From: Halomonas sp. McH1-25
GTDB lineage: Bacteria > Pseudomonadota > Gammaproteobacteria > Pseudomonadales > Halomonadaceae
Direction: 5' to 3'
NCBI RefSeq assembly: GCF_022348165.1
Contig: NZ_JAKRFI010000001.1
Coordinates: 868,001 to 932,000 of the forward strand
DNA length: 64,000 nt
Shown here: positions 19,629-29,909 of the stretch, piece by piece
How the letters are laid out: each line of letters starts with the position of its first letter
Position numbering within the stretch: position 1 is the first letter of the stretch
Translations under genes and position numbers: made by a program
Notes under the pieces: generated by a model
What the model was told of the DNA's origin: nothing
The model's input: only the letters and a program-made list of their open reading frames with translations
The model's database searches: none

Positions 19629-20321
19629 TCAGGAGGCGGCCAGCTTGCCTCCATCGAGCCTGAGTACCCGATCCTGATGTCGTGCCAGTGACATATCGTG
19701 GGTCACGATCACGAACGCGCAGGCGCTCGATGTCGATAGCTCGTCCATCAGCCCGAGAATATTGGCCGCTGTCGTTTGGTCGAGGTTACCGGTCGGCTCG
19801 TCCATCAGCATGAGGCTCGGATCGGTAATCAACGCCCGGGCAATCGCCACCCGTTGCCGCTCGCCACCTGACAGCTCGCCGGGCTTATGATGGCCACGCG
19901 GAGCCATTCCCACCCGCTCGAGAATCTCCATGGCCCGTCGCTCGGCCTCGCGGCGCTTCTGACCGCGTACGATCAACGGCAGCGCGGCGTTCTCGCAGGC
20001 CGTGAACTCGGCCAGCAAATGGTGGAACTGATACACGAAGCCAATATGGCGATTGCGGAAGTCGCCCAGCGCCGTATCGCCCAGTGCCGATAGCGTCTGG
20101 CCGGCGATGTTCACCGTGCCTGAGGTAGGCCGGTCGAGCCCTCCCAACAGGTTGAGCAGCGTGGTCTTGCCCGAGCCGGAGCTACCGACGATGGCGACGC
20201 GCTCTCCTGCACCGACCTCGAGATCGAGGTCGTCCAGCACGGTGACGTCCTGCGGCCCCTCGCGATAGATACGCGTCAGGGCCCGGCACTCGAGCATCGT
20301 TTGTCTGGTCTGTTCGGTCAT
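19629..20321 (-). CDS. lolD: Lipoprotein-releasing ABC transporter ATPase LolD
   Basis: LolD powers the LolCDE complex, which extracts mature lipoproteins from the inner membrane and hands them to LolA. The 230-residue protein has Walker [13 protein letters not shown], the Lol-specific Q-loop [17 protein letters not shown], signature [15 protein letters not shown] and Walker [13 protein letters not shown]. It follows the permease gene after 9 bases in the same direction. Confidence 0.96.
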   Translation of the reverse strand: MTEQTRQTMLECRALTRIYREGPQDVTVLDDLDLEVGAGERVAIVGSSGSGKTTLLNLLGGLDRPTSGTVNIAGQTLSALGDTALGDFRNRHIGFVYQFHHLLAEFTACENAALPLIVRGQKRREAERRAMEILERVGMAPRGHHKPGELSGGERQRVAIARALITDPSLMLMDEPTGNLDQTTAANILGLMDELSTSSACAFVIVTHDMSLARHQDRVLRLDGGKLAAS

Positions 20322-20330
20322 GTCGGGCCC

Positions 20331-21575
20331 TTACTCGTAACGCAGTACTTCGGCCGGCTGGATACGCGCTGCGCGCCAGGCCGGGTACAGGGTGGATAGG
20401 AAACTCAGCGCAAAGGCGGCGGCCACGATGACGCCGACATCGCCAAGGTTGAGCCGCGACGGTAGATAGCTGATGAAATAGACATTGGGATCCAGGAACT
20501 GGATACCGGTAGCGACTTCGAACCAGGCAATGATGTCCGAAACCGTCAGGGCAAGCACGATACCCAGAATGACACCGATGACGATACCGATGATGCCGAT
20601 GGTCAGCCCCTGCACGATGAAGATACCCATGATCGATCGGGGGCGAGCGCCGATGGTGCGCAGGATGGCGATATCGGCGTGCTTGTCGGTGACCACCATG
20701 ACCAGGGTCGAGACGATATTGAACGCCGCCACGGCCACGATCACCATCAGCAGCAGGCCGATCATGCGCTTCTCCATCTGGATCGCCTGGAACAGGTTGC
20801 CATGGGTATAGGTCCAGTCTATGCCCCGATAGCCGCGCCCAAGGTCGTTGACGATTTCGCGGGTAATCCGGTTGGCCAGGAACAGGTCATCGAGCTCCAG
20901 GCGCAGGCCGCCCACCGCATCGCCCATGCGCGCCAGCGTCTGCATGTCTTCGATACTGGCGTAGGCGAGGCTGGCATCGATGTCTGCGCCGACCTTGAAG
21001 ACTCCACTCACGTTGAAGCGTTTGAGGCGCGGGAAGACGCCGGCCGGCGTAATGGAGGCCTCGGGTACCAGCAGCGTGACCTTGTCGCCGACGCCGACGC
21101 CGAGGTTGCGCGCCAGCAGTTCGCCCATCACGATGTTCCATGAGCCGGGTTCGAGGGAGTCGAGACTGCCCTGCTGCATATGGTCCTCGATGATCGACAC
21201 ACGCCGCTCATACTCCGGCACGATACCGTAGACCAGGCCGCCTTCGTTTCGGCCACTCACCGAGAACATACCCTGCTGTTGTACATAAGGCGCTGCACCC
21301 ACGACATGCTCGCGCTGCATCAGGCGCTCGGCCAGCGGTTTCCAGTCGGTCATGCCGGCGGGCTGTTCGATGCGCGTATGCGGCACCATACCCAGCACCC
21401 GCGAGCGCAGCTCATGGTCGAACCCGTTCATTACCGACAGCACCAGGATGAGCACGGCCACACCCAGAGTGAGCCCCAGCATCGAGGTCAGTGAAATGAA
21501 GGAGATGAAGTGATTACGTCGTTTGGCGCGCACGTAGCGCAGCCCGATCAGAAAGGGTAGGCGATCCAGCATCAA
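20331..21575 (-). CDS. Lipoprotein-releasing permease, LolC/LolE family
   Basis: The inner-membrane subunit of the lipoprotein-release ABC transporter. The 414-residue protein has one N-terminal helix after FLIGLRYVRAKRRNHFISFIS, a large periplasmic MacB-like domain (residues about 50-250), and three C-terminal helices ending in YPAWRAARIQPAEVLRYE, the family tail. Only one permease gene is next to lolD, so this may be a LolF-type homodimer system or the second permease is elsewhere. Assigning C or E is not safe from sequence alone. Confidence 0.92.
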   Translation of the reverse strand: MMLDRLPFLIGLRYVRAKRRNHFISFISLTSMLGLTLGVAVLILVLSVMNGFDHELRSRVLGMVPHTRIEQPAGMTDWKPLAERLMQREHVVGAAPYVQQQGMFSVSGRNEGGLVYGIVPEYERRVSIIEDHMQQGSLDSLEPGSWNIVMGELLARNLGVGVGDKVTLLVPEASITPAGVFPRLKRFNVSGVFKVGADIDASLAYASIEDMQTLARMGDAVGGLRLELDDLFLANRITREIVNDLGRGYRGIDWTYTHGNLFQAIQMEKRMIGLLLMVIVAVAAFNIVSTLVMVVTDKHADIAILRTIGARPRSIMGIFIVQGLTIGIIGIVIGVILGIVLALTVSDIIAWFEVATGIQFLDPNVYFISYLPSRLNLGDVGVIVAAAFALSFLSTLYPAWRAARIQPAEVLRYE

Positions 21576-21653
21576 TTCGGTTCCTTATCGGCAAGCGGCC
21601 ATGGTACGGTTTTTCGCGTTCTGGCGCATCGCCGGGTGACGATTCAAAAGGAC

Positions 21654-21681
21654 TTGCATGTTACGCGCCGGTCACTACAAT
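21654..21681 (+). promoter_or_regulatory. Candidate sigma-70 promoter for the agmatine genes
   Basis: TTGCAT (21654-21659) and TACAAT (21676-21681) with a 16-base spacer, giving a leader of about 70 bases before the ATG at 21761. Lies in the divergent gap with the LolC/E permease gene. Confidence 0.5.
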
Positions 21682-21760
21682 GCCGCGGCCCACTGCAATG
21701 CTAACGGTCCAGCGCCCCCATGCAGCGGTACGGTATACGACTGGCTTTATGGAGACCGCC

Positions 21761-22828
21761 ATGTCACAGCGTCTGTTCCCCGAATGGCACTCCCAGGATG
21801 CCATCCAGCTCACCTGGCCGACCCGCGAAAGCGATTGGGCCTCTCAGCTCGAACGCATCGAAGCCACGCTCGAAGCCATGGTGGTCGCCATTACCCGCTA
21901 TCAGGACGTGCTGATCACGGTACCTGACCAGTCGACCCATGCACGCTTGAAGACCACCTTTGCCAACCTCGGTGTACCCGCTGCCCGGGTACGGGTGGTC
22001 GAAGCGCCGGCAGATGACACCTGGGCCCGCGATCATGGTCCCATCGGCGTGGAGCGCGACGGCGAAGTCGTATTGCTCGATTACACCTTTACCGGCTGGG
22101 GGGGAAAGTTTCCGGCGCAACGCGACAATGCCCTGACTCGCCGACTCGAGACCATCGGCGTGTTCGCTGCCAAGGTGGAGTCGCGCGACATGGTACTGGA
22201 AGGCGGCGGCATCGAGACTGACGGCCAGGGAACGCTACTGACCACCGAGGCGTGTCTACTCAACGAAAACCGCAATCCATACCTAACCCGTACCGATGTC
22301 GAAGCCCGGCTGCGGGCGGATTTCGGCATAGCGAGGGTGTTATGGCTCGAGCATGGCCATCTCGAGGGGGACGATACCGACAGCCACATCGATACCTTGG
22401 CGCGGTTCTGCGACCCACAGACCATCGCTTACGTGCGCTGCGACGACCGAAACGACCCACACTTCCCCGCACTGGCCGCGATGGAAAAGGAACTTCTGGC
22501 GCTGCGACAGTCTAACGGGGCGCCCTATCGCCTGGTCGCCCTGCCTTGGCCGAAACCCTGTTTCGATCCCGAGGACGGCCATCGCCTGCCGGCGACTTAT
22601 GCCAATTTCCTGATCATCAATGGCGCCGTGCTGGTTCCGACCTATGCCGATGCCGCCGATGCCGTAGCGCTCAGGACACTGGCCGCAGCCTTTCCCGACC
22701 GCGACATCGTTCCCATCGACTGTCGCAGTGTCATCCGTCAACATGGCAGCCTACACTGCCTGACGATGCAGTTACCGCGAGGCACCCTGGCGGCGTCCGG
22801 GGCCCCGCAAGACGACGAGGAGCGTTGA
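21761..22828 (+). CDS. aguA: Agmatine deiminase
   Basis: The enzyme converts agmatine to N-carbamoylputrescine and ammonia. The 355-residue protein is a peptidyl-arginine-deiminase-like pentein: DDTWARDHGP, LEGGGIETDGQGTLLTT, HLEGDDTDSHIDTLARF, and the nucleophile Cys333 in GSLHCLTMQLPRG. The start at 21761 is preceded by GGAGA and begins MSQRLFPEWHSQDAIQLTWP; ATG 12 bases upstream is an alternative. The second enzyme of the route begins one base after the stop, so the two make an arginine-to-putrescine branch. Confidence 0.94.
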   Translation: MSQRLFPEWHSQDAIQLTWPTRESDWASQLERIEATLEAMVVAITRYQDVLITVPDQSTHARLKTTFANLGVPAARVRVVEAPADDTWARDHGPIGVERDGEVVLLDYTFTGWGGKFPAQRDNALTRRLETIGVFAAKVESRDMVLEGGGIETDGQGTLLTTEACLLNENRNPYLTRTDVEARLRADFGIARVLWLEHGHLEGDDTDSHIDTLARFCDPQTIAYVRCDDRNDPHFPALAAMEKELLALRQSNGAPYRLVALPWPKPCFDPEDGHRLPATYANFLIINGAVLVPTYADAADAVALRTLAAAFPDRDIVPIDCRSVIRQHGSLHCLTMQLPRGTLAASGAPQDDEER

Positions 22829-22829
22829 G

Positions 22830-23729
22830 ATGAGCAAGACCCTCAAGGTTGGCCTGGTCCAGCAAGCCGCATGGCCGGACAAGCAGCGCAGCCTGGACGA
22901 GAGCGAAGCCGGCATTCGCGAGCTGGCCGAGCGGGGGGCGGAATTGGTGCTGCTGCAGGAACTGCATGCCACGCACTACTTCTGCCAGTGCGAGGATGCC
23001 GAGCTTTTCGACTTGGCCGAACCGCTCGATGGCCCCACCGCCACACGTCTGGCCGATCTGGCTCGCGAGCTCGACATCGTGCTGGTCGGCTCGATCTTCG
23101 AGCGTCGCGCGGCTGGCGTCTACCACAATACGGCGATCGTGCTCGATCGCGGTCGCGGCCGAGTCGGCCATTACCGCAAGATGCACATCCCCGACGACCC
23201 GGGCTTCTACGAGAAGTTCTACTTCACCCCGGGCGACGCCGATGCCGAGCAGGGCTTCGAGCCCATCGACACGTCCGTGGGCCGTCTCGGCGTGCTGGTC
23301 TGCTGGGATCAGTGGTACCCGGAAGCCGCACGTCTGATGGCGTTGGCTGGGGCCGAGATTCTGCTCTACCCGACCGCCATCGGCTGGCATCCACCCGATG
23401 ACCTGCCCGAGAAAGGCCGCCAGAAGGATGCCTGGACCATCGTCCAGCGCGCCCACGGGGTGGCCAACGGCCTGCCGGTGATGGTGGCCAACCGCGTCGG
23501 TTTCGAGCCCGATCACAGCAAGGTGAGCGAAGGGATCAACTTTTGGGGTGGCAGTTTCATTTGCGGTCCGCAGGGAGAGTTTCTGGCACATGCAGGCGAC
23601 GAGCCCGAGCGCCTGCTGGTCGAGCTCGACATGAGCCGCAGCGAACATGTGCGTCGCATGTGGCCCTACCTGCGTGATCGTCGCATCGATGCCTATGGCG
23701 ACCTGACCAAGCGCTACCGCGACCGCTGA
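22830..23729 (+). CDS. aguB: N-carbamoylputrescine amidase
   Basis: Hydrolyses N-carbamoylputrescine to putrescine, CO2 and ammonia. The 299-residue protein belongs to the carbon-nitrogen hydrolase (nitrilase) family. The catalytic triad is visible as Glu44 in LLQELHA, the lysine in YRKMHIPDDPGFYEK, and the cysteine in GVLVCWDQWYPE. Length is typical. It is translated right after aguA with a one-base gap. Confidence 0.96.
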   Translation: MSKTLKVGLVQQAAWPDKQRSLDESEAGIRELAERGAELVLLQELHATHYFCQCEDAELFDLAEPLDGPTATRLADLARELDIVLVGSIFERRAAGVYHNTAIVLDRGRGRVGHYRKMHIPDDPGFYEKFYFTPGDADAEQGFEPIDTSVGRLGVLVCWDQWYPEAARLMALAGAEILLYPTAIGWHPPDDLPEKGRQKDAWTIVQRAHGVANGLPVMVANRVGFEPDHSKVSEGINFWGGSFICGPQGEFLAHAGDEPERLLVELDMSRSEHVRRMWPYLRDRRIDAYGDLTKRYRDR

Positions 23730-23750
23730 GAACCGGCTTCACAAGCATCC

Positions 23751-23778
23751 CGACAGGCCCGCCCATGCGGGCCTGTCG
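23751..23778 (+). terminator. Terminator-like hairpin after aguB
   Basis: A perfect 12-base stem (CGACAGGCCCGC with GCGGGCCTGTCG) around loop CCAT, followed by CGTTTG. The stem is strong but the T run is short, so termination may be partial before trhO. Confidence 0.6.
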
Positions 23779-23890
23779 CGTTTGCCCCTCTCTGGCATGA
23801 AAGCCGCTGGCGTTTGGCGTAAAATGCGCCTCGCAATCGAACGACCGTTCCGGTCCGCCCTTTACGCGGGCGACCTACTGGAGACCCTGC

Positions 23891-24847
23891 ATGACCCAAA
23901 CCATCGTCGTGGCGGCGCTTTACAAGTTCGTGTCCCTGCCTGACTACGAATCCCTGCGCGAGCCGCTACTCGAAACGCTCAAGGCCCATGACATCAAGGG
24001 CACTCTGCTGTTGGCCGAGGAAGGCATCAATGGCACCGTGTCGGGAACCCGGGAAAGCATCGATGCCCTGCTGGCCTGGTTGAAAGCGGATGACCGCTTC
24101 GCGGAACTCGACCACAAGGAATCTTACAGCGACACCCATCCGTTCTACCGTACCAAGGTCAAGCTCAAGCGCGAGATCGTTACCATAGGTGTGCCCGATG
24201 TCGACCCCAACCAACGGGTAGGCACTTACGTCGAGCCGCAGGAGTGGAACGCTATCATCAGCGACCCCGAAGTCCTGGTGATCGACACGCGCAACGATTA
24301 CGAAGTGGAGATCGGCACGTTCGAGGGTGCCGTGGATCCCAGGACCCGCTCCTTTCGCGAATTTCCCGAGTACGTCAGGAAGCACTACGACCCGACCCGT
24401 CACAAGAAGGTCGCCATGTTCTGCACCGGCGGAATACGTTGCGAAAAAGCCTCGAGCTATATGCTCAACGAAGGCTTCGAAGAGGTCTACCATCTCAAGG
24501 GCGGCATCCTCAACTATCTCGAAAAGGTGCCCGAGAACGAATCGCTTTGGCGGGGTGAATGTTTCGTGTTCGACAATCGCGTCACCGTTCGTCATGACCT
24601 TTCCGAGGGTGAGTTCGACCAGTGCCACGCCTGCCGCCGGCCGATTTCCGTGGAAGACCGCCAGTCCGAACACTACTCGCCGGGAGTGAGCTGTCCGCAC
24701 TGCTGGGACTCGCTACCTGAAAAGACGCGTGCCAGCGCGCGCGAGCGCCAGCGCCAGATCGAGCTGGCGCGTGCACGCAACCAGCCGCATCCCATCGGGC
24801 ATGACCCCCGTCAGGTCGCCCAGCTTGCGGAAGAACGTGACGAGTAA
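23891..24847 (+). CDS. trhO: tRNA uridine(34) hydroxylase (rhodanese-like, YceA family)
   Basis: TrhO hydroxylates uridine 34 of certain tRNAs using molecular oxygen, giving 5-hydroxyuridine. The 318-residue protein has an N-terminal ferredoxin-like domain ([15 protein letters not shown]), a central rhodanese domain with the active-site loop [13 protein letters not shown] (Cys178, Cys184), and a C-terminal segment with two CxxC-type pairs (CHACRRP, CPHCW). The start follows GGAGACC nine bases upstream. It stands alone between aguB and the Tus-like gene. Confidence 0.95.
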   Translation: MTQTIVVAALYKFVSLPDYESLREPLLETLKAHDIKGTLLLAEEGINGTVSGTRESIDALLAWLKADDRFAELDHKESYSDTHPFYRTKVKLKREIVTIGVPDVDPNQRVGTYVEPQEWNAIISDPEVLVIDTRNDYEVEIGTFEGAVDPRTRSFREFPEYVRKHYDPTRHKKVAMFCTGGIRCEKASSYMLNEGFEEVYHLKGGILNYLEKVPENESLWRGECFVFDNRVTVRHDLSEGEFDQCHACRRPISVEDRQSEHYSPGVSCPHCWDSLPEKTRASARERQRQIELARARNQPHPIGHDPRQVAQLAEERDE

Positions 24848-24948
24848 ACTACATCGGTGCCCCGCGGGGCGCCGTGCCTGCAGGTTTCGATACCCGCTTG
24901 GCAGTTTTGTTTACTATGATAACGGTATAAAAATCAGAGAATACCGCT
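24848..24948. other. Intergenic region upstream of the Tus-like gene with an AT-rich patch
   Basis: After GC-rich sequence, bases 24903-24946 turn sharply AT-rich and contain TATGAT (24915-24920) and TATAAA (24926-24931), so a promoter is likely but I cannot assign a well-spaced -35 box. In E. coli the tus promoter overlaps a Ter site; I looked for GTTGTAAC-type cores here on both strands and found no convincing match. Confidence 0.4.
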
Positions 24949-25815
24949 ATGGATGTACAGTACCGCCTACTGGCCGAACTCGAAGCGGCCTTCGATCAGG
25001 TAATCCAGAGTATCGAGAACCTGCTGGCTCATTACGATGATGCAACGAGCTCCGCCTGGGCGTTGGACACACCACGCCCCGATGCAGCATGGCTACGCCG
25101 TGCCTTGCTCGACTTCTGGTATGAGGATGGACAGGATGGTCGTGCCACGCGCAGCTATGTCGGTCTGATTGCCGCCAACGACACGTTGCTTGAAGCCGTG
25201 AGCGAGACCAATGCCGCCAAGGATCGTTTTGCCGAGGTACTCGCGCAAATTCGCGAACAGGCTGCGGACCTGATTCCCGAAATCAAGGCCGTGCTTCCCT
25301 TTCGCCATCCGGCATTGCACGATCACCTGCGCGGCCAAGGCCTGGCGCGCCTGCACCTCAAGCAGTGTTGGCGACACCTACCGGTGGCGGATGCTCCCTT
25401 GGCGCGAGTCCGCCTGGCCTGGTACACCAGCGGCCGATCCATCAAGCGCCTGAGCGTACGCGAGGCCGAACGCAAGCTACTCGCACTGAACAGCGATGCC
25501 CCGCACATTCGCATCCAGCTGAGGCGCCTGGCCGGCATTCCCGATGGCGAGCCGTTGGCTCAGGTGCAACGCCAGGCGCCCGTGATGCGCGCCAATCTGT
25601 TCTTTCAGGAACCGCTGGCCGATGGCCGCGCCCGCCGGGCCATGAACCTGCCGTTACCGCTGTTTGTCCCGTCGGCAGACGGACGTCTACCCGACCACAA
25701 CCAGCCGTTGCCCGCCCCGCCGGCAGGTCGAACCCGCGCCAAACGCAGCGACGAAAAGCTCGAAGACGAGGTCTTTCTGCCCAGTTTGCGGGTCTACCGT
25801 TACAAGTCTGCCTGA
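24949..25815 (+). CDS. Tus-family DNA replication terminus site-binding protein (divergent)
   Basis: Tus binds Ter sites as a monomer and blocks replication forks from one side. This 288-residue product can be aligned by eye along the length of E. coli Tus. The N-terminal helix YRLLAELEAAFDQVIQS matches, as does the core near residues 137-177 (RHLPVADAPLARVRLAWYT, then RSIKRLSVREAERKLLAL), which fits the Tus stretch containing LRFGWANKHIIKNLHR. So do the interdomain strands near residue 212 and the C-terminal LPSLRVYRYKSA. E. coli Tus has 309 residues. It is transcribed alone between trhO and the convergent sthA. The ribosome site is weak (AGAGAAT). Ter-binding residues cannot be assigned safely, and no Ter site was recognised in the window, so fork-arrest activity is an inference. 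Confidence 0.8.
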   Translation: MDVQYRLLAELEAAFDQVIQSIENLLAHYDDATSSAWALDTPRPDAAWLRRALLDFWYEDGQDGRATRSYVGLIAANDTLLEAVSETNAAKDRFAEVLAQIREQAADLIPEIKAVLPFRHPALHDHLRGQGLARLHLKQCWRHLPVADAPLARVRLAWYTSGRSIKRLSVREAERKLLALNSDAPHIRIQLRRLAGIPDGEPLAQVQRQAPVMRANLFFQEPLADGRARRAMNLPLPLFVPSADGRLPDHNQPLPAPPAGRTRAKRSDEKLEDEVFLPSLRVYRYKSA

Positions 25816-25858
25816 GAGGGCTTTCAGGATTAGCGGACATGGCGAGCCAGCGACCGAT

Positions 25859-25883
25859 ACGGCCCGGTGTTGCACCGGGCCGT
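25859..25883. terminator. Terminator-like hairpin between convergent genes
   Basis: An 11-base stem, ACGGCCCGGTG with CACCGGGCCGT, with a 3-base loop, located between the stops of the Tus-like gene and sthA. There is no T run on either side, so it may act as a barrier hairpin rather than a classic terminator. Confidence 0.4.
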
Positions 25884-25893
25884 CTGGCGTCAG

Positions 25894-27285
25894 TCAGAAT
25901 AGCCGGTTAAGGCCATTTTGGGCGGCGACACGGTAAGCCTCCGCCATGGTCGGGTAGTTGAAGGTGGTATGGATGAAGTACTTCAGGCTATTGGCCTCGC
26001 CCTTCTGCTGCATGATCGCCTGACCGATGTGGACGATCTCGGAGGCCTGGTCGCCAAAGCAATGAATGCCAAGGATCTCCAGTGTATCGCGATGGAACAG
26101 GATCTTGAGCATACCCACGGTATCGCCGGTGATCTGCGCGCGAGCCGTATCCTTGAAGAAGGCCTGCGCTACCTCGTAAGGCACCCTGGCCTCGGTCAGC
26201 TCACGTTCGGTCTTGCCCACCGAGCTGATCTCTGGAATGGTGTAGATGCCGGTGGGTATGTCGTCGACGAAACGAAACTCCTCGTCGAGCAGATCGGCAC
26301 TGGCATTACGCCCCTGATCGTAGGCGGCACTCGCCAGGCTGGGCCAGCCGATGACGTCGCCCACGGCATAGACATGCGGAATAACCGTACGATAGTGCTC
26401 ATCGACTTGCAGTTGGCCGCGCCCGTTGGCTTCCAGGCCGATGTTTTCGAGACCCAGCTCATCGGTGTTACCGGTACGCCCGTTGGCCCAGAGAAAGGCA
26501 TCGGCGCGTAGCTTCTTGCCGGATTTCAGATGCACGACGACACCGGCTTCGTCACCCTCGACCCGCTCGTACTCTTCGTTGTGACGGACCAGTACGCCAT
26601 GTTGGCGTAGATGATAGGACAACGCATCGCTGATCTCGTCATCGAGGAACGAGAGTAGGCGATCACGGGTATCGATGAGGTCGACCTTGACGCCCAGGCC
26701 CGAGAAGATCGAGGCATACTCGGAGCCGATGACGCCGGCCCCGTAGATGATCAGGGTACGCGGCGTATGCGACAGGCCGAGGATGGTGTCGGAGCAGTAG
26801 ATACGCGGATGGCGGAAGTTCACGTCGCCGGGCCGGTAAGGGCGCGAGCCGGTGGCAATCACGATCTTCTGGGCGCACAGCTCCTCGGCACCCTCGTGAT
26901 TGTCCCGTACGACCACGGTATGTTCGTCCTTGAAGCGGGCCACCCCGAAGAACAGGTCGATGCGGTTGCGTGCGTAAAACGTCGTGCGCATCTCGACCTG
27001 CTGCTCGATGGTCACCCGGGAGCGTTCGAGAACCTTGGCAAACGAGAACCAGCGCGGCTCGCCGATATCGCGGAACATGCGGTTGGTGTTGAACTGCATG
27101 ATCTGCTTGACCTGATGACGAAGCGCCTTGGACGGGATCGTTCCCCAATGGGTGCAGTTCCCGCCCACGGCCGGCTGCTTCTCGACGATCGCCACCCGCT
27201 TGCCGTGCTTGGCGGCGTTGATTGCCGCGCTTTCGCCAGCCGGCCCGGTACCAATGACTACCACATCGTAATTATGAACTGCCAT
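25894..27285 (-). CDS. sthA: Soluble pyridine nucleotide transhydrogenase
   Basis: SthA moves hydride between NADPH and NAD+ and helps drain excess NADPH. The 463-residue flavoprotein has the FAD motif [14 protein letters not shown], then [16 protein letters not shown]. In the last, Cys44 is kept but the second redox cysteine of related disulfide reductases is Thr49, as expected for this enzyme. A second Rossmann motif [15 protein letters not shown] and [21 protein letters not shown] follow. The start at 27285 gives [12 protein letters not shown]; the longer frame upstream lacks homology. It lies 49 bases after nqrM on the same strand and may be read from the nqr operon. Confidence 0.95.
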   Translation of the reverse strand: MAVHNYDVVVIGTGPAGESAAINAAKHGKRVAIVEKQPAVGGNCTHWGTIPSKALRHQVKQIMQFNTNRMFRDIGEPRWFSFAKVLERSRVTIEQQVEMRTTFYARNRIDLFFGVARFKDEHTVVVRDNHEGAEELCAQKIVIATGSRPYRPGDVNFRHPRIYCSDTILGLSHTPRTLIIYGAGVIGSEYASIFSGLGVKVDLIDTRDRLLSFLDDEISDALSYHLRQHGVLVRHNEEYERVEGDEAGVVVHLKSGKKLRADAFLWANGRTGNTDELGLENIGLEANGRGQLQVDEHYRTVIPHVYAVGDVIGWPSLASAAYDQGRNASADLLDEEFRFVDDIPTGIYTIPEISSVGKTERELTEARVPYEVAQAFFKDTARAQITGDTVGMLKILFHRDTLEILGIHCFGDQASEIVHIGQAIMQQKGEANSLKYFIHTTFNYPTMAEAYRVAAQNGLNRLF

Positions 27286-27334
27286 TAGCGTCGTTGACTC
27301 CTCTCGCTGCGCTTGCGTTGTCTCGCCCCTCGGT

Positions 27335-27592
27335 TCAGCGTCGGGTAGCGTCGTATCCCAGATCCGCCCCGCGTCGCTCGTCATCTTCACGAATGCGTGC
27401 AGCGTTGCGCTTGCGGTTTTCCTCCTCGCAGACCTCGTCCTTGCCGCCACAGATGTCGCAGCCCTGCTTGAGGCCGAGCCGGTTGAGCCCGCCACATGAG
27501 CCTGCGATGGGCTTGCGCCCCAACAGAACGCCGATCGACATGGCCGTGACCATGAGCAGAATGAAGGCGAAAGCCAGAATCCAGATAGTCAT
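27335..27592 (-). CDS. nqrM: Na+-NQR maturation factor NqrM
   Basis: NqrM is needed to place the iron centre in the NqrD-NqrE part of Na+-NQR. The 85-residue protein has one N-terminal membrane helix ([22 protein letters not shown]) and a four-cysteine cluster within [18 protein letters not shown] and the nearby DEVC, the signature of this family (formerly DUF539). It overlaps apbE by 4 bases. The apbE-nqrM pair after nqrF is the usual arrangement. Confidence 0.94.
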   Translation of the reverse strand: MTIWILAFAFILLMVTAMSIGVLLGRKPIAGSCGGLNRLGLKQGCDICGGKDEVCEEENRKRNAARIREDDERRGADLGYDATRR

Positions 27593-28656
27593 GGGTTATC
27601 TCCCTCTTGCGCAGTGTCTTCGAGATATTTCTCGAAGGCCGGGCTCATGCGGATTTCGAACCCATCCCCACTTCTGACAATGAAATACACCGGAATGTTT
27701 TCACGCTCGGCCATGGCCAGGCCCTCCTGAGCGCCCATTACGGTAAAAGCCGTGGCCAGCGCATCGGCGGTCATGCAGCGTTCGGTAATTACCGTAACCG
27801 ACGCGACCCGATTGGTGATCGGCTTGCCGGTGCGTGGATCGATGGTATGCGAATAACGCATGCCATCGCTTTCGAAATAGTTGCGATAATCTCCCGAGGT
27901 TGCCACGGCGGCATTGCCTAGATCGATGATCCGCTGAACGCTGCGCTCGCTGGACACCGGTTTTTCTACCGCAATGCGCCAGGGCGTACCGTCAGGCTTC
28001 TCGCCGTGCGTTCGGATCTCGCCACCGATTTCGACCAGGTAATCCTCGACGCCCCAAGTTTCCAGATAGTCAGCCACTCGATCGGTCGCATAGCCTTTGG
28101 CGATTCCCGACAGGTCGATATAGACCGGTTTGGCCTTGATAAGGCGCCCATCCTCGAGCTTCAAGGCATGAACGTCGACACGCGCCAACGCCTCAGCCAA
28201 TACCGCGACATCCGGAATGCGTTCGGGTCTCCCCTCGGGACCGAAGCCCCACAGATTGACCGCTGGCCCGACGGTGACATCGAAGGCATCGTTCGACAGG
28301 CGTGCAATACGCAGCGACTCCCGGATCACCTCGGCAGTCGGCGGTGACAGGAAGAATGGAACGCCGACCGGATAGCGATTCAGACGAGAAAGCTCGGAAC
28401 CCTCGCGATAGGTCGACATCAGCTCATCGACGCGCTCGAGCTCGGTCTGAATGCCGGTGTCGAGCTCGGCGTAGGTTTCCTCGCTCAAGTCCGCATAGAG
28501 CGTCACATGATAGCCGGTACCGAATACCGGCCCCTGGAACCGATGGGCCTGAGGCGAGGAGTCACAACCGACGAGCAGCACAAGGCAGGCTATCAACGAC
28601 AAGGCCAGCCCTCTCGGAGCCGGCCCTGCCGCGTTACGCGATGACACCCTCATCAT
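27589..28656 (-). CDS. apbE: FAD:protein FMN transferase (flavin insertion for NqrB and NqrC)
   Basis: ApbE attaches FMN through a phosphoester to threonines of NqrB and NqrC. The 355-residue protein is a predicted lipoprotein ([10 protein letters not shown]). It contains the family motifs [10 protein letters not shown], the [16 protein letters not shown] segment, [24 protein letters not shown] and [12 protein letters not shown]. The start at 28656 makes an ATGA overlap with the nqrF stop. It is placed at the end of the operon that encodes its substrates. Confidence 0.96.
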   Translation of the reverse strand: MMRVSSRNAAGPAPRGLALSLIACLVLLVGCDSSPQAHRFQGPVFGTGYHVTLYADLSEETYAELDTGIQTELERVDELMSTYREGSELSRLNRYPVGVPFFLSPPTAEVIRESLRIARLSNDAFDVTVGPAVNLWGFGPEGRPERIPDVAVLAEALARVDVHALKLEDGRLIKAKPVYIDLSGIAKGYATDRVADYLETWGVEDYLVEIGGEIRTHGEKPDGTPWRIAVEKPVSSERSVQRIIDLGNAAVATSGDYRNYFESDGMRYSHTIDPRTGKPITNRVASVTVITERCMTADALATAFTVMGAQEGLAMAERENIPVYFIVRSGDGFEIRMSPAFEKYLEDTAQEGDNP

Positions 28657-29885
28657 CCGCCAAAGTCGTCCAGCATGATGTTCTCGGGCTCGACCCCCAA
28701 GTCGGTCAACATCTTGATGACCGATGCGTTCATCATGGGCGGACCGCACATGTAGTATTCACAGTCCTCCGGTGCCGGATGATCCTTCAGGTACATCTCG
28801 TAGAGGACATTGTGAATGAAGCCGGTCGGCCCTTCCCAGTTGTCTTCCGGTTGCGGATCGGACAATGCCAAGTGCCATTCGAAGTTGTCGAACTCTTCGG
28901 CGAGTTGGTCGTACTCCTCATTATAGAACGTTTCCCGCCAAGAGCGTGCACCGTACCAGAACGACATCTTGCGCTTCGACTTGAGCCGCTTGAGCTGGTC
29001 GAAGATGTGGCTGCGCATCGGTGCCATGCCTGCACCGCCGCCGATGAATACCATCTCGGCATCGGTATCCTTGGCGAAAAATTCGCCGAACGGCCCCATG
29101 ACGGTCACCTTGTCGCCCGGCTTGAGGGCGAACACATAGGTAGACATCAATCCAGGCGGATGATCGGTATTCGGCGGCGGCGTGGCGATACGGATGTTGA
29201 ACTTGAGCAGCCCCTTCTCTTCCGGGTAGTTGGCCATCGAGTAGGCGCGAATGACTTCTTCGTCATTCTTATGGGAGATGTTGAACAACCCGAACTTCTC
29301 CCAGTCACCGCGATACTCCTCCTCGATATCGAAGTCGGAAAACTTGATGTCATAGGGTGGCGCCACCAGCTGAACGTAGCCCCCGGCACGGAAGGCGACT
29401 TCCTCGCCTTCGGGCAGCTTGAGGTTGAGTTCCTTGATGAAGGTGGCAACGTTAGGGTTTTGCGTCACCTCGCATTCCCACTTCTTGACACCGAAGACCT
29501 CCTCCGGCACCTCGATCTTCATGTCCTGCTTCACCGGCACCTGACAGGAAAGGCGCCAGCCTTCCTTCTTTTCGCGCATGGTGAAGTGGGACTCCTCGGT
29601 AGGCAGTATCGACCCGCCGCCTTCGCTGACGCGACACTTGCACTGCGCACAGGAGCCCCCGCCGCCACAGGCGGAGGACAGGAATATGCCGTTGGCGGCC
29701 AAGGTCTGAAGCAGCTTGCCCCCCGCCTGTGTGGTCATGGTGTTGTCGGGATCGTCGTTGATCTCGATGGTGACATCGCCGCTGCTGACGAGTCGGCTCC
29801 GCGCCGCCAGGATCACCCCAACCAGGCCAAGAATGACCACGGTGAACATGACAACGCCGAGCAAGATGATGGATGTATCGACCAT
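28653..29885 (-). CDS. nqrF: Na+-translocating NADH:quinone reductase subunit F
   Basis: NqrF is the entry point for electrons: it oxidises NADH and passes electrons through FAD and a 2Fe-2S cluster. The 410-residue protein has one N-terminal helix, a ferredoxin domain with [13 protein letters not shown] holding cluster cysteines near residues 70-81, the FAD-binding [11 protein letters not shown], and an NADH domain with [19 protein letters not shown] and [12 protein letters not shown] at the C-terminus. All expected groups are present. A 24-base gap separates it from nqrE. Confidence 0.98.
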   Translation of the reverse strand: MVDTSIILLGVVMFTVVILGLVGVILAARSRLVSSGDVTIEINDDPDNTMTTQAGGKLLQTLAANGIFLSSACGGGGSCAQCKCRVSEGGGSILPTEESHFTMREKKEGWRLSCQVPVKQDMKIEVPEEVFGVKKWECEVTQNPNVATFIKELNLKLPEGEEVAFRAGGYVQLVAPPYDIKFSDFDIEEEYRGDWEKFGLFNISHKNDEEVIRAYSMANYPEEKGLLKFNIRIATPPPNTDHPPGLMSTYVFALKPGDKVTVMGPFGEFFAKDTDAEMVFIGGGAGMAPMRSHIFDQLKRLKSKRKMSFWYGARSWRETFYNEEYDQLAEEFDNFEWHLALSDPQPEDNWEGPTGFIHNVLYEMYLKDHPAPEDCEYYMCGPPMMNASVIKMLTDLGVEPENIMLDDFGG

Positions 29886-29909
29886 GTCGGTTTTCCTATT
29901 CCCGTTGGC

